The notes beneath the pieces were generated by a model. It worked only from the letters and a program-made list of their open reading frames with translations. It had not been told where the DNA came from and did no database searches. From Ruegeria arenilitoris (GTDB lineage Bacteria > Pseudomonadota > Alphaproteobacteria > Rhodobacterales > Rhodobacteraceae), in the NCBI RefSeq assembly GCF_013032855.1, contig NZ_WQDA01000002.1:558001-622000 (forward strand): a DNA stretch of 64,000 nt, in the 5' to 3' direction. Each line of letters opens with the position of its first letter. Within the stretch, counting starts at the first letter, position 1. A program made the translations under genes and the position numbers. Shown here piece after piece: positions 7,856-15,960 of this stretch.

Positions 7856-9124
7856 TCAGCCGGCAGATGCCGATTCCGGCGCAGCATCCGCATAGATGAT
7901 CAGCGGCTGCGCTTCCGACGTCACGGCCTCTTCGTTCACGACCACTTTGGTCACGTTTTTCATGCCCGGCAGTTCGAACATCGTATCCAATAGAATGTCT
8001 TCCAGGATGGAACGCAGGCCGCGGGCACCAGTCTTGCGTTCGATCGCCTTTTTGGCAATCGCGGCAAGCGCGTCGTCGGTAAAGTCCAGTTCGACGTTCT
8101 CCAGTTCGAACAAACGCTGATACTGCTTGACCAGCGCGTTCTTGGGCTTGGTCAGGATAGTGACAAGCGCGTCCTCATCCAGGTCCTCAAGCGTTGCCAG
8201 CACCGGCAGACGTCCAACGAATTCCGGAATCAACCCGAATTTCAGCAGATCCTCGGGCTCGAGATCCTGAAAGATCTCGCCCACACCGCGTTCGTCATTG
8301 TCGCGCACATCGGCGCCAAATCCCATAGCCGAGCCCTTGCCGCGCTGCGCGATGATCTTGTCCAGACCTGCAAAAGCGCCGCCGCAGATGAACAGGATGT
8401 TGGTGGTGTCCACCTGCAGGAATTCCTGCTGTGGGTGCTTGCGCCCGCCCTGCGGCGGAACGCTGGCCACGGTGCCTTCCATCAGCTTCAGCAGGGCCTG
8501 CTGCACACCCTCGCCCGACACGTCGCGGGTGATCGAGGGGTTTTCGGATTTACGGGTGATCTTGTCGACCTCGTCGATATAGACGATGCCGCGCTGCGCG
8601 CGTTCGACATTGTATTCGCTGGCCTGCAGCAACTTGAGGATGATGTTCTCGACATCCTCGCCCACATAACCGGCTTCGGTCAGTGTGGTCGCGTCTGCCA
8701 TGGTGAACGGCACGTCCAGAATCCGCGCCAGCGTCTGCGCCAGCAAGGTTTTGCCGCAACCGGTGGGACCAATCAGCAGAATGTTCGACTTGGCCAGCTC
8801 GATGTCACCACCGGCCTTCTGCGCGTGGTTCAGACGTTTGTAGTGGTTGTGCACCGCAACCGACAGGACACGCTTGGCCCGAGCCTGACCGATGACATAG
8901 TCGTCCAGCACCTCGCAGATATCTTTGGGGGTGGGCACACCGTCCGAGGATTTCAGCCCGCTGGCTTTGGTTTCCTCACGGATGATGTCCATGCACAGTT
9001 CGACGCATTCATCACAGATGAACACGGTCGGTCCAGCAATAAGCTTACGCACCTCATGCTGGCTTTTTCCACAGAAGCTGCAGTAGAGCGTGTTCTTGCT
9101 GTCGCCGCCTGAATTCGTCGCCAT
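7856..9124 (-). CDS. clpX: ATP-dependent Clp protease ATP-binding subunit ClpX
   Basis: At 422 residues the protein is full length. It unfolds substrates and feeds them to ClpP. The N-terminal zinc-binding domain has C15, C18, C37 and C40. The AAA+ module carries Walker A GPTGCGKT, Walker [12 protein letters not shown] and the sensor and arginine-finger regions, and the IGF-type ClpP-contacting loop region falls around residues 260-280. In alphaproteobacteria ClpXP drives regulated turnover of cell-cycle factors such as CtrA. GcrA, another factor of that circuit, is encoded at 40.3 kb. The gene lies 136 bases downstream of clpP on the same strand, with its own terminator. Confidence 0.98.
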   Translation of the reverse strand: MATNSGGDSKNTLYCSFCGKSQHEVRKLIAGPTVFICDECVELCMDIIREETKASGLKSSDGVPTPKDICEVLDDYVIGQARAKRVLSVAVHNHYKRLNHAQKAGGDIELAKSNILLIGPTGCGKTLLAQTLARILDVPFTMADATTLTEAGYVGEDVENIILKLLQASEYNVERAQRGIVYIDEVDKITRKSENPSITRDVSGEGVQQALLKLMEGTVASVPPQGGRKHPQQEFLQVDTTNILFICGGAFAGLDKIIAQRGKGSAMGFGADVRDNDERGVGEIFQDLEPEDLLKFGLIPEFVGRLPVLATLEDLDEDALVTILTKPKNALVKQYQRLFELENVELDFTDDALAAIAKKAIERKTGARGLRSILEDILLDTMFELPGMKNVTKVVVNEEAVTSEAQPLIIYADAAPESASAG

Positions 9125-9230
9125 GTTCTACCTTTCGGGCTCCATCCCTGCGGCCCGGATCCGGACCGCGCTTGCCGCCTGTCCGTGCAGCTTAGGCCAG
9201 CACCGGGGCAGCTACAATGTCAAAATCGCA

Positions 9231-9252
9231 CCCCGCACCCGTGGGTGCGGGG
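9231..9252 (-). terminator. stem-loop between clpP and clpX, possible partial terminator
   Basis: A perfect 9-bp GC-rich stem (CCCCGCACC at 9231-9239 with GGTGCGGGG at 9244-9252, loop CGTG) lies nine bases beyond the clpP stop. On the minus strand the T-run TTTT follows only after five other bases, so termination may be incomplete. That would allow some read-through from clpP into clpX. Confidence 0.55.
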
Positions 9253-9260
9253 TTTCCGCA

Positions 9261-9893
9261 TCACGCTTCGGTCGGTTCGGATTTGGAGCGGCTTTCGACA
9301 ATCTCGTCGATATGGCCCCACTCTTTTGCTTCTTCCGGGCTCATGAAATTGTCACGGTCCAAAGCCTTTTCAATGGCCTTTTTCGACTGTCCGGTATGCT
9401 TGGCATAGATATCGTACAAACGATCCTTCAGCTTCTGCGTTTCGGCCGCGTGAATCATGATGTCGCTGGCTTGACCCTGGTAACCGCCGCTGGGCTGGTG
9501 CACCATGATGCGGCTGTTCGGCAGCGAGAAGCGCATCCCCTTCTCTCCACCCGCCAGCAGGACCGACCCCATCGAGGCCGCCTGGCCGATCACCAATGTC
9601 GAACATTTTGGCTTGATGTACTGCATTGTGTCGTAGATCGACAGACCGCTGGTCACGACACCGCCGGGCGAGTTGATGTAGATCGAGATTTCCTTGTTGG
9701 GATTCTCGGCTTCCAGATGCAGAAGCTGCGCTACGATCAGGTGGCTCATCCCGTCATGGATCGGGCCATTGATGAAGATGATCCGCTCCTTCAGCAGGCG
9801 AGAGAAGATGTCATAGGCCCTTTCGCCGCGGCTGGTCTGCTCAACGACCATCGGGACGAGCGTATTCATGTAGGTGTCAACTGGATCGAACAT
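9261..9893 (-). CDS. clpP: ATP-dependent Clp protease proteolytic subunit ClpP
   Basis: The protein is 210 residues from [20 protein letters not shown]. The serine protease triad is S107 (GQAASMG), H132 (MVHQP) and D181 (DRDNF). The chamber-forming handle region and the N-terminal axial loop region are present. I chose the ATG at 9893 because it gives the usual family length and is preceded by a GGCAGG-like ribosome site; a start 12 codons upstream (9929) is also open. clpX follows on the same strand. ClpP assembles as a double heptamer in the cytoplasm and acts with ClpX and ClpA. Confidence 0.97.
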   Translation of the reverse strand: MFDPVDTYMNTLVPMVVEQTSRGERAYDIFSRLLKERIIFINGPIHDGMSHLIVAQLLHLEAENPNKEISIYINSPGGVVTSGLSIYDTMQYIKPKCSTLVIGQAASMGSVLLAGGEKGMRFSLPNSRIMVHQPSGGYQGQASDIMIHAAETQKLKDRLYDIYAKHTGQSKKAIEKALDRDNFMSPEEAKEWGHIDEIVESRSKSEPTEA

Positions 9894-10246
9894 TCGGAAC
9901 CTGCCTGCTTTGGTGTGAACCGGGACCATACCCGATGAGAAGTTACATGAGTCTTAGTGTTGCCTTCGGGGGCCTGCAAGGGGCAGCGGACACGCGACGC
10001 CGATTGAGAAATACGGATCAGTCCGCATCGTCGGGATCCCGCAAAACAGAGCGAACGACCGCGCAGAACGCAAATACCCGGCTGTTTTTTGGCCTCGCCG
10101 CCATTCACAGCGCTTTCATCACGCCATTTTGATCCATGCATATGGAAATATCTGATCATTCTATATAGAGACCCAATTCGCTCAGGCGAAACTAACAAAG
10201 GGAACACCTGCCCCACACTCACCAAGGGGCCAACAAGGACAAGAAG
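9894..10246. other. intergenic region between clpP and the ArsR-type regulator
   Basis: This 353-bp region separates the divergent clpP and BigR/SqrR-like genes. I see no supportable gene. The part near 10130-10185 is notably AT-rich (AAATATCTGATCATTCTATATAG at 10143-10166 with flanks) and is a likely promoter/operator for the ArsR-type gene. The ribosome site AAGGAC lies just before its ATG. I could not pick a convincing heat-shock promoter for clpP by eye. Confidence 0.5.
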
Positions 10247-10582
10247 ATGGCACTTCCCCAACTTTCCGAAGACATCTCGCGCGACGACATGGACCGGATG
10301 GCCGCTAACGCAACCCGCGCTTCGAATTTTCTGAAAGCGATCAGCCACGAGGGCCGGTTGATGATCCTCTGTCATTTGGTATCCGGCGAAAAATCGGTGA
10401 CCGAACTCGAGTCACTGCTGTCCGCCCGACAGGCCGCCGTTTCACAGCAACTGTCGCGGCTGCGCCTTGAGGGGCTGGTCACGCCCCGGCGCGAAGGCAA
10501 GGCGATCTACTATCGCCTTGCAGACGACCGACCTCGCAAAATGCTGGAAACGGTGTACGAGTTGTTCTGCGACGAGGAATAA
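10247..10582 (+). CDS. ArsR/SmtB-family repressor of the BigR/SqrR persulfide-sensor type
   Basis: The 111-residue winged-helix protein has the ArsR core (ISHEGRLMILCHLVSGEKSV, then recognition helix RQAAVSQQLSRLRLEGLV and wing PRREGKAIYYRL). It lacks the metal-binding ELCVCDL-type box. It has exactly two cysteines, C42 (LMILCHL) and C108 (ELFCDEE). These match the dithiol of BigR (C42/C108) and SqrR (C41/C107), which forms a tetrasulfide bridge on exposure to persulfides and releases DNA. I infer a reactive-sulfur-responsive repressor rather than a metal sensor. No sulfide:quinone reductase or persulfide dioxygenase gene lies beside it. A strong terminator follows immediately, so it is monocistronic here. 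Confidence 0.85.
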   Translation: MALPQLSEDISRDDMDRMAANATRASNFLKAISHEGRLMILCHLVSGEKSVTELESLLSARQAAVSQQLSRLRLEGLVTPRREGKAIYYRLADDRPRKMLETVYELFCDEE

Positions 10583-10604
10583 GTCAGAACACCCATTGAA
10601 TGGC

Positions 10605-10636
10605 GAAGGGCGCAACAGATCGTTGCGCCCTTCTTT
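10605..10636 (+). terminator. intrinsic terminator between the ArsR-type gene and znuA
   Basis: A perfect 12-bp stem (GAAGGGCGCAAC at 10605-10616 with GTTGCGCCCTTC at 10622-10633, loop AGATC) starts 23 bases after the stop of the ArsR-type gene and is followed by TTTG. It ends a few bases from the convergent znuA stop (10639), so it could also act on znuA transcripts from the other side, although the T-run on that side is lacking. Confidence 0.8.
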
Positions 10637-10638
10637 GT

Positions 10639-11700
10639 TCACGAATTGCCGCTGCAGGCCTGGAAACTTGCGGCCATTGCGCGCAACAGGTCCGGATACA
10701 GGGTCGGACCCGGCTCGAGCGCAACCCCGATCGGGTCAAGCACGATGATTTGTGCATCCACCCCCTCGGTCGCGGCAGAGATCAGGCGAGTGTCAAATTG
10801 CGGCTCGGAAAAAGCGCAATCAATGCCCTCTTCTTCAATCCGGGCCTTGAGCTCGGCCAGACGAGCCGGTCCGGGTGCGGCCGCGTCGCCCAAGCTCACG
10901 GTGCCCGACGATGCCAGATCGAACCGGTGTTCGAAATACTGGTAGGCGTCGTGAAAGGTGACAAACCGCGGTTCTGACTGCGCCAGATCCGCCCGGATCT
11001 CGGCCTCCAAAGCACTCAGGCCTTCAACTGCCTTGTCCGCATTGGCTTGGTACCGCGCAGCGTTATCCGGGTCCTTCTCTGACAGAGTTTCGGCAATTGC
11101 CTGCACCCAGACGCGCGCGTTTTCCGGGTCCAGCCAGGCATGCGGGTCTACACCGTCGTGGTCATGCCCGTGGTCATGGTCATGTGCATCGTGATCGGCG
11201 TGCTCTTCATGTTTCTCATGTTCATCGTGATCCGCATGGTCGTCGTGACCTGCATGATCCTCGTGGTCATCGTGGTCCGCATGGTCATCATGGTCCGAAT
11301 GATCATCGTGATCGTCGTGGTCTGCATGCTCCTCTTCGCCCTCATGATGATTGGCCAAGTCGCGGAAGTCGTGCCGCACGGTCCCCGCTACCTCCAGCAA
11401 CTCAACCTGCGTCGCTCCCTCGGAAAGGGCGCCGAGTGGTCCCGTCATCCACGGGGTCAGTTCCGGGCCTACCCAAAAAACCACGTCCGCAGATTGCAAC
11501 GCGCGCGCCTCGGACGGGCGCATGGCGTGGTCATGAGGTGAGGCTCCGGGCGGGATGATCAGGGAAGGCTCGGCAACACCGTCCATGACTTGGGCAACCA
11601 ACGCGTGAACCGGTGCGATATCGACGGCAACATTGGGCGCATCGGCCGCCGCCTTTCCGGCCAGCACGACGCCGGCCAGCAACAAGAATTTTCGGGACAT
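10639..11700 (-). CDS. znuA: zinc ABC transporter substrate-binding protein ZnuA
   Basis: The 353-residue periplasmic protein has a signal peptide (about residues 1-20) and the cluster A-I metal-binding fold. An unusually long His/Asp loop lies at roughly residues 117-187, built of DHDDH-type repeats. Metal-ligand histidines occur in PPGASPHDHAM, DPHAWLDPENA and FVTFHDAYQYFEHRF. It binds Zn2+ and hands it to ZnuB. The gene is divergent from zur-znuC-znuB across a 91-bp region with two Zur-type boxes, so it should be repressed when zinc is plentiful. It converges with the ArsR-type gene over a shared terminator region. Confidence 0.97.
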   Translation of the reverse strand: MSRKFLLLAGVVLAGKAAADAPNVAVDIAPVHALVAQVMDGVAEPSLIIPPGASPHDHAMRPSEARALQSADVVFWVGPELTPWMTGPLGALSEGATQVELLEVAGTVRHDFRDLANHHEGEEEHADHDDHDDHSDHDDHADHDDHEDHAGHDDHADHDEHEKHEEHADHDAHDHDHGHDHDGVDPHAWLDPENARVWVQAIAETLSEKDPDNAARYQANADKAVEGLSALEAEIRADLAQSEPRFVTFHDAYQYFEHRFDLASSGTVSLGDAAAPGPARLAELKARIEEEGIDCAFSEPQFDTRLISAATEGVDAQIIVLDPIGVALEPGPTLYPDLLRAMAASFQACSGNS

Positions 11701-11714
11701 GTCACCTCCTCGAA

Positions 11715-11769
11715 TGATATGTTATTACATTGCTGGTCGGCTTGATATTGCCCACGTTATAACATATCA
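11715..11769. promoter_or_regulatory. two Zur boxes controlling znuA and zur-znuCB
   Basis: Two near-identical 14-base elements of the form TGATATGTTATWAC face each other. One is on the plus strand at 11715-11728, close to the znuA start. The other is on the minus strand at 11756-11769, close to the zur start. Each is built around the ATGTTAT-type half-site known for alphaproteobacterial Zur/Fur operators (GTTATAAC at 11756-11763 is a perfect palindrome). The arrangement gives each divergent promoter its own box and predicts co-repression by Zn-bound Zur, including autoregulation. Confidence 0.8.
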
Positions 11770-11791
11770 AGCCAAAAATTTCGGAGCGCAC

Positions 11792-12271
11792 ATGAGCACA
11801 GTAGGCTTCAGGCACCACAATCATAACCACTGCATGAAAACCGCGCTGAGCAAGGCCGAGGAAAAATGCGCCAACCAGAAGCTTCAGTTCACGCCGGTGC
11901 GCCGCCGCGTGTTGGAGATCTTGTTGGAGCAGCACAAGGCAATGGGAGCTTATGACATTCTGGCTGTTCTATCCGCCGAAGGCATGGGGTCGCAGCCCCC
12001 GGTGGCTTATCGTGCGCTGGACTTTCTGGTGCAGCATGGGTTCGTGCACCGTATCGAGCAGATGAACGCCTATGCGGCCTGCGCCCACCCCACGCACGAC
12101 CACGTGCCTGCGTTTCTGATTTGCCGGGCGTGCAAGGCCGTGGCCGAAACCGAAACCGAGCTGACCCAGGGCCGGCTTGGTGCTGCCGCCGACACATCAG
12201 GTTTCACCATTGAAAGGATCGTGGTCGAGGCCGAAGGTCTTTGCCCGGACTGCATTGGAACGCAGCCATGA
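11792..12271 (+). CDS. zur: Fur-family zinc uptake regulator Zur
   Basis: The 159-residue protein has a Fur winged helix (about residues 31-90, with RRRVLEILLEQHKAMGAYDI) and a C-terminal dimerisation domain. The structural zinc site is C111-x2-C114 with C151-x2-C154, and the sensing ligands are probably C97, H99, H102 and H104 (CAHPTHDH). An N-terminal HHNHNHC stretch (residues 8-14) adds further possible metal ligands. I chose the ATG at 11792 because GGAG sits at 11783-11786. The stop overlaps the znuC start (ATGA), so zur, znuC and znuB are one operon, divergent from znuA and predicted to be autoregulated. Confidence 0.96.
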   Translation: MSTVGFRHHNHNHCMKTALSKAEEKCANQKLQFTPVRRRVLEILLEQHKAMGAYDILAVLSAEGMGSQPPVAYRALDFLVQHGFVHRIEQMNAYAACAHPTHDHVPAFLICRACKAVAETETELTQGRLGAAADTSGFTIERIVVEAEGLCPDCIGTQP

Positions 12272-13011
12272 CGACCCCTCTCATTTCCCTAAACAACCTA
12301 TCCGTTCGCTTGGATGGAAGGCTCATTCTGGACAACGTATCCGCCCAGATCGCCGCTGGTGAAATCGTCACCATTGTCGGCCCGAACGGTTCGGGAAAAT
12401 CGACGCTGCTGCGCGCCATGATCGGAGCTGTTCCCGCGGCTCAGGGCACTGTTCGGCGCGCTCCGGGTTTGCGGATCGGCTACGTCCCCCAGAAACTCGC
12501 GCTGGACGCCGCCCTGCCGATGACCGTGCAACGATTCCTTGGGCTGCCGAAACGGGTTTCGGCCAGCAAGGCCAAAACCGCGCTTGAACTGGCCGGCGTG
12601 CCGGACTTGCGTGACAGACAGATGACCCGACTATCCGGCGGTCAGTTTCAACGGGTCCTTCTGGCCCGCGCATTGCTGGAAGAGCCTCAGGTGCTGCTGC
12701 TGGACGAAGCAACCCAGGGGCTTGATCAGCCCGGCGCAGCTGCCTTCTATGAGCGCATTGAACAGGTTCGCACGGACCTCGGCTGCGCCATAGTCATGGT
12801 CAGCCATGACTTGCACGTCGTCATGGCCGCGTCCGACCGGGTTCTGTGCCTGAACGGGCATGTCTGCTGTGAAGGGGCACCCCAAATGGTCGCGGACGCG
12901 CCCGAATATCGGGCGTTGTTCGGCAGCGGAACGCGGGGCACGATGGCCTTGTACCAACACAAGCACAGTCATACCCACGATCACAATCACGCGCAGGATA
13001 CGTCACACTGA
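12268..13011 (+). CDS. znuC: zinc ABC transporter ATP-binding protein ZnuC
   Basis: The 247-residue ATPase has Walker A GPNGSGKST (residues 38-46), the signature LSGGQFQR, Walker B VLLLDEATQ and the switch histidine in MVSHDLHVV. It drives Zn2+ import with ZnuB and ZnuA. The last residues are histidine-rich (HKHSHTHDHNHAQDTSH), unusual for a nucleotide-binding subunit, and suggest local zinc binding or feedback sensing on the cytoplasmic side. The start overlaps the zur stop by four bases, and the stop shares its last base with the first base of znuB. Confidence 0.97.
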   Translation: MTTPLISLNNLSVRLDGRLILDNVSAQIAAGEIVTIVGPNGSGKSTLLRAMIGAVPAAQGTVRRAPGLRIGYVPQKLALDAALPMTVQRFLGLPKRVSASKAKTALELAGVPDLRDRQMTRLSGGQFQRVLLARALLEEPQVLLLDEATQGLDQPGAAAFYERIEQVRTDLGCAIVMVSHDLHVVMAASDRVLCLNGHVCCEGAPQMVADAPEYRALFGSGTRGTMALYQHKHSHTHDHNHAQDTSH

Positions 13012-13805
13012 TGCTGGACGATTTCATGGTTCGCGCCGCCCTGGCAGGGCTCGGTGTTTCGATCGCCGCGGCGCCGCTGGGGTGCTTTGTCGTCTGGCGG
13101 CGCATGGCCTATCTCGGAGAGGCCACCGCACATGCCGCCGTATTGGGTGTGGCGCTGGCGCTCAGCTTTTCTCTGCCGCTGCTACCCGCAATCATTTCCG
13201 CTGCACTTGCCATGGGCTTGTCGGTCAGCCTGCTGCGCGGTCGCGGTTACGCCATGGACACGCTTCTGGGTGTGATTGCGCACACCGCACTGGCCGCCGG
13301 CTTGGTAACCGTGGCGTTGCTGTCCGATGTCCGACTCGACCTGAATGCTTTTTTGTTCGGCGATATCCTTGCCGTCACAAAGTCCGATCTGGCCACGATC
13401 TGGATCGGTGGCGCCACGATTCTGGCGCTGATGGTCTGGCGCTGGTCAGCCCTTTTGGTTTCGACGCTCAACCCGGACTTGGCTCAGGCATCCGGGATCG
13501 ATCCTAAACGAGAAGAACTATGGCTGACTCTGGCGATGGCACTGGCCGTTGCGGTCGCCATCAAAGTTGTCGGAATTCTTCTGATCGCAGCCCTGCTGGT
13601 CATTCCAGCGGCCGGAGCCCGCCCTTTGGCCCGCACCCCAGAAAGCATGGCTTTCACCGCTGCGATTATAGGCTCGACGGCGGCGTTGGGCGGGCTGGGC
13701 GGTGCATATTGGGCGGATACACCCGCCGGACCAAGCATCGTTTGCGCGGCCGCGTTGATCTTTGTCGCGACGGCCATCCTTGGCCCCATCTTCCGCAAAG
13801 GCTGA
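13011..13805 (+). CDS. znuB: zinc ABC transporter permease ZnuB
   Basis: The 264-residue membrane protein has seven to nine predicted helices and the ABC-3 permease pattern, including RMAYLGEATAHAAVLGVALA near the start, the coupling-helix region DPKREELW and the late AALLVIPAAGARPLARTP. It forms the channel for zinc in the ZnuABC importer. Its start touches the znuC stop, so translation is coupled. Zur control from the upstream box is expected. Confidence 0.97.
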   Translation: MLDDFMVRAALAGLGVSIAAAPLGCFVVWRRMAYLGEATAHAAVLGVALALSFSLPLLPAIISAALAMGLSVSLLRGRGYAMDTLLGVIAHTALAAGLVTVALLSDVRLDLNAFLFGDILAVTKSDLATIWIGGATILALMVWRWSALLVSTLNPDLAQASGIDPKREELWLTLAMALAVAVAIKVVGILLIAALLVIPAAGARPLARTPESMAFTAAIIGSTAALGGLGGAYWADTPAGPSIVCAAALIFVATAILGPIFRKG

Positions 13806-13849
13806 TCACCCAAAAAGGTTTGTCTGCGTTGCCTGAATGGTGCTACCGA

Positions 13850-13864
13850 TTGGTAGTCGACCAA
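13850..13864. promoter_or_regulatory. inverted repeat in front of the entericidin-like gene
   Basis: TTGGT-AGTCG-ACCAA is a perfect hyphenated palindrome lying just upstream of the AAGGAG ribosome site (13867-13872) of the entericidin-like gene. It could be a repressor operator or a small 5' UTR hairpin that limits ribosome access. Which of these applies cannot be told from the sequence. Confidence 0.35.
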
Positions 13865-13878
13865 CCAAGGAGATATCG

Positions 13879-14016
13879 ATGATCCGCACTATTCTGATCG
13901 GGCTGAGCCTTTTGGCCCTGACGGCTTGTGAAACCGCAAAAGGCGCGGGCAAAGACATCGAAAAAGCCGGCGACGCCATCCAGGGCGCGGCGACGGACGT
14001 TCAGGAAAGCCTCTGA
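13879..14016 (+). CDS. entericidin A/B-like small lipoprotein
   Basis: This 45-codon gene encodes a lipoprotein with an N-terminal signal (MIRTILIGLSLLALTAC) whose lipobox LTAC places the lipidated cysteine at residue 17. A short amphipathic, lysine-rich tail (ETAKGAGKDIEKAGDAIQGA...) is typical of the entericidin EcnA/EcnB family. A strong ribosome site AAGGAG precedes the ATG by six bases. Entericidins are small envelope lipoproteins linked in enterobacteria to stress-induced lysis. In alphaproteobacteria they are common and little studied. It stands alone between znuB and a long non-coding stretch. Confidence 0.85.
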   Translation: MIRTILIGLSLLALTACETAKGAGKDIEKAGDAIQGAATDVQESL

Positions 14017-14970
14017 CAACCGTCAGCATCTAGCGGACAGCGGCACCACGCCACCAACATATGGTTGAAAGTTCCGGGCGACCGGATTATTGTCCCTGCC
14101 ACAGGTGCATAGACGCGGTAATGCATTACTGACACGACTGCGGGGTTCTTGTGCAATTGCGCAAGAACCCCGTTCCCGTTCTTACGGGCGGTGAGTGGAA
14201 GCCTGTACGAAACCGAAATCGGCAAAAGGAAAAGGCGCCAGGTGCGCAGACGCGGTCTTTGCATGTGCCCTTGCGGACACCCCTGACGCCTTGCCGGGTC
14301 GACACGCCCGAGGGACGCCCCGATCCAGTTGCTTCAGCCCCCGAGGGGACCTCGCTGCCGCAAAGCACCTGATGGCGCTTTGCCGCCCGCTCTGGCCTTC
14401 TGAGAAGCTGACCGCTCAAGCCGGGCTTGCGCCCCTCCTGACTGGTCACCTACCGGTAAGCCCTTGCAACCCGACGAAAATCCTAAGATCTGCCTGCGGT
14501 GCCAGGACCCCCTGACCTTTGCGTCCCGCCTTGGATCGTGATGAACCTTGGCGATGTCTGAACCTTGGCACTCACCCTCACATCCGGCAAGAAAATAGCA
14601 CTGCAGCATGAAAATTAGCCGGGGATAAAGTGTTGATATCCGACTGGAAGACGATGTGGATAAGTCGGGAAATGATGAAATCGGGCTGGGTTGCACTGGG
14701 AAAAGCCGAAGGCCGATTTCTCTCCGCTCAATTGGGCGATTTCTGCGGGTGCGAAGGGAAAACCCCAGCCCTCATGGCCGACCTGACGTGACAGATACGG
14801 GCATATCGCTCGAATCGACATCAAAAAGTCGCCACACGCAACGGTGAACGAACGTGCAGCCCACGAATTGAGAAGCGTTCCGACCCGGACGAGGCAACCT
14901 ACTACTCTCCGTCTCCCGCAAAATCGGGCAACGGCAACTACCCCCTACAACCGCCTGGGCCGGAAACGCT
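14017..14970. other. long gap of about 950 bp without a supportable gene
   Basis: Both strands were read. Open frames here (for example 14334-14696 on the minus strand) are rich in Arg, Ser, Gly and Gln, lack recognisable motifs and have no good ribosome site, so I do not call them. The region contains a long inverted repeat (14141-14172) and one consensus-like DnaA box, TGTGGATAA, at 14655-14663. The base composition is more mixed than in the flanking genes. It could hold a structured non-coding RNA, decayed genes or an insertion scar. I found no signature of tRNA, tmRNA, RNase P RNA or SRP RNA. Confidence 0.5.
14141..14172. repeat. 32-bp inverted repeat
   Basis: CGGGGTTCTTG (14141-14151) is followed after ten bases by its exact reverse complement CAAGAACCCCG (14162-14172). 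The central bases GCAATTGC are themselves palindromic, so nearly the whole 32 bp is self-complementary. No T-run follows on either side, so it is not a standard terminator. It could be an RNA hairpin, a binding site or a mobile-element end. Confidence 0.7.
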
Positions 14971-15423
14971 TCAGTTCACCTGTCGTTCCAGAACCGTGCT
15001 GTAGGTGGTTCCAGTGCGCAGGCTACGGAAATCCGCATAGATCTTGCCGTCCTCGTACCGCGCATCGATCAGCGCGTTGACGCCCGAGGTCGGATCAGCA
15101 GCGGTTTCGACAATGCCGATCTTGCCCGAGCCATCCTGGCTGATCGAGCCGGTGGCCTCGTACATCGTCCAGTCATCCATGGCGTTGCGCCGCCACATGC
15201 TAGGCCCCCAGAACACGTTTTCGTGCTGCGCCTGGATCTCGAGCACCCATTCCGAGGTGTTGAACCGCGGCGCGGTGGCGGTGTTGGCGTTCGAGGGCGA
15301 CACCGTTGTCTGGCTGGCCGTCCACGTGCCGCGCAGGTCGGGCATGGCATCGGCGAGGGCGGCAGAGCCCATGGTCAATGTCGCGGCCACGGCGGCGGCG
15401 CTGGCGGTCATGTATCTGGTCAT
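14971..15423 (-). CDS. secreted protein of unknown function
   Basis: The 150-residue protein starts with a clear Sec signal (MTRYMTASAAAVAATLTMGS, cleavage likely after ALA near residue 24). About 125 residues rich in Thr, Ser and aromatic residues follow, alternating in a way that suggests a beta-barrel or lipocalin-like fold (LRGTWTASQTTVSP, EWVLEIQAQHENVFWGPSMW, GSISQDGSGKIGIVE, DGKIYADFRSLRTG). It has no cysteine in the mature part and no recognised catalytic motif. I do not recognise a named family. Location should be the periplasm or outside the cell. It stands alone, with the gene-poor stretch downstream. Confidence 0.75.
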   Translation of the reverse strand: MTRYMTASAAAVAATLTMGSAALADAMPDLRGTWTASQTTVSPSNANTATAPRFNTSEWVLEIQAQHENVFWGPSMWRRNAMDDWTMYEATGSISQDGSGKIGIVETAADPTSGVNALIDARYEDGKIYADFRSLRTGTTYSTVLERQVN

Positions 15424-15546
15424 GGGCTCTCTCCCTGTGATCGGCGGGCCTTGCTGGCCTGCTGAACAGATTGGGAGGGCGCGCGGCCGTTACAACTTAC
15501 CTAAGGGAAACTTCATGAAGGGTTCATGCGGCGCTCACCGACGGGC

Positions 15547-15861
15547 TCAGGCCCATGCCAGCGCAGTGCCCGCGATGACAAGGGCGATGCCCAGTCCCTC
15601 GCGGTAGGAAAAGGACTCGCCGAACAGGAAGAACGAGGCGATGGCGATCAGCACGACCTCGGCCCCCAGAATGCCGGTGTAGATGATGCCCAGCCGTTCG
15701 TCGCGCAGCGCGGCGAGTTCCAGCGTGGCGGCGGCCAGCAAAGTGGCGACGATCAGCAACCCCAGCCCAAGGCCGGGGAGTTTCCACCAGAACTTCATCG
15801 AGATCATGGCCACGGAATAGAGACCCGCTGATCCAAGCGCGATGATGGGGATCATGGACAT
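15547..15861 (-). CDS. four-helix membrane protein of the DMT/SMR superfamily
   Basis: The 104-residue protein has four hydrophobic segments (near residues 5-22, 30-50, 60-79 and 84-103). It resembles small multidrug resistance or half-EamA proteins, with an ELAALRDERLGIIYTGILGA loop and a C-terminal YREGLGIALVIAGTALAW helix. EmrE-type proteins work as dimers to export cations, but the key N-terminal membrane glutamate of EmrE is not evident, so the substrate is unknown. I chose the ATG at 15861 because GGAGG is correctly spaced upstream; an internal ATG at 15855 is the alternative. A cluster of palindromes lies about 100 bp upstream. Confidence 0.75.
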   Translation of the reverse strand: MSMIPIIALGSAGLYSVAMISMKFWWKLPGLGLGLLIVATLLAAATLELAALRDERLGIIYTGILGAEVVLIAIASFFLFGESFSYREGLGIALVIAGTALAWA

Positions 15862-15960
15862 ATAGGCCTCCGCCGCTGGTTTCCGTTGGGTCAACCTTAG
15901 CAGGTGCGGGTCGGCGGGGCTGTGAAGTGGGTTACATTGCGGAGAGGCCCCTCTCGGAAG

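Noticed and set aside
10247-10582. Arsenic or zinc-responsive ArsR protein
   Set aside because: No CxC or ELCVCDL-type metal box is present. The two cysteines sit in the BigR/SqrR positions and the adjacent zinc genes have their own Zur.
11097-11558. Histidine/valine/methionine-rich open frames and short repeats that could suggest a tandem repeat or CRISPR-like array
   Set aside because: The repetition is the coding DNA of the His/Asp loop of ZnuA (DHDDH-type units). Spacing is irregular and there are no unique spacers.
14655-14663. DnaA box, considered as a marker of a replication origin
   Set aside because: Only one good box and no neighbouring dnaA, hemE or parAB. One chance or regulatory site is not evidence for an origin.
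14334-14696. Minus-strand frame of 120 codons inside the long gap
   Set aside because: Low-complexity Arg/Gly/Ser/Gln tail, no ribosome site, no recognisable family. A coding call cannot be supported.
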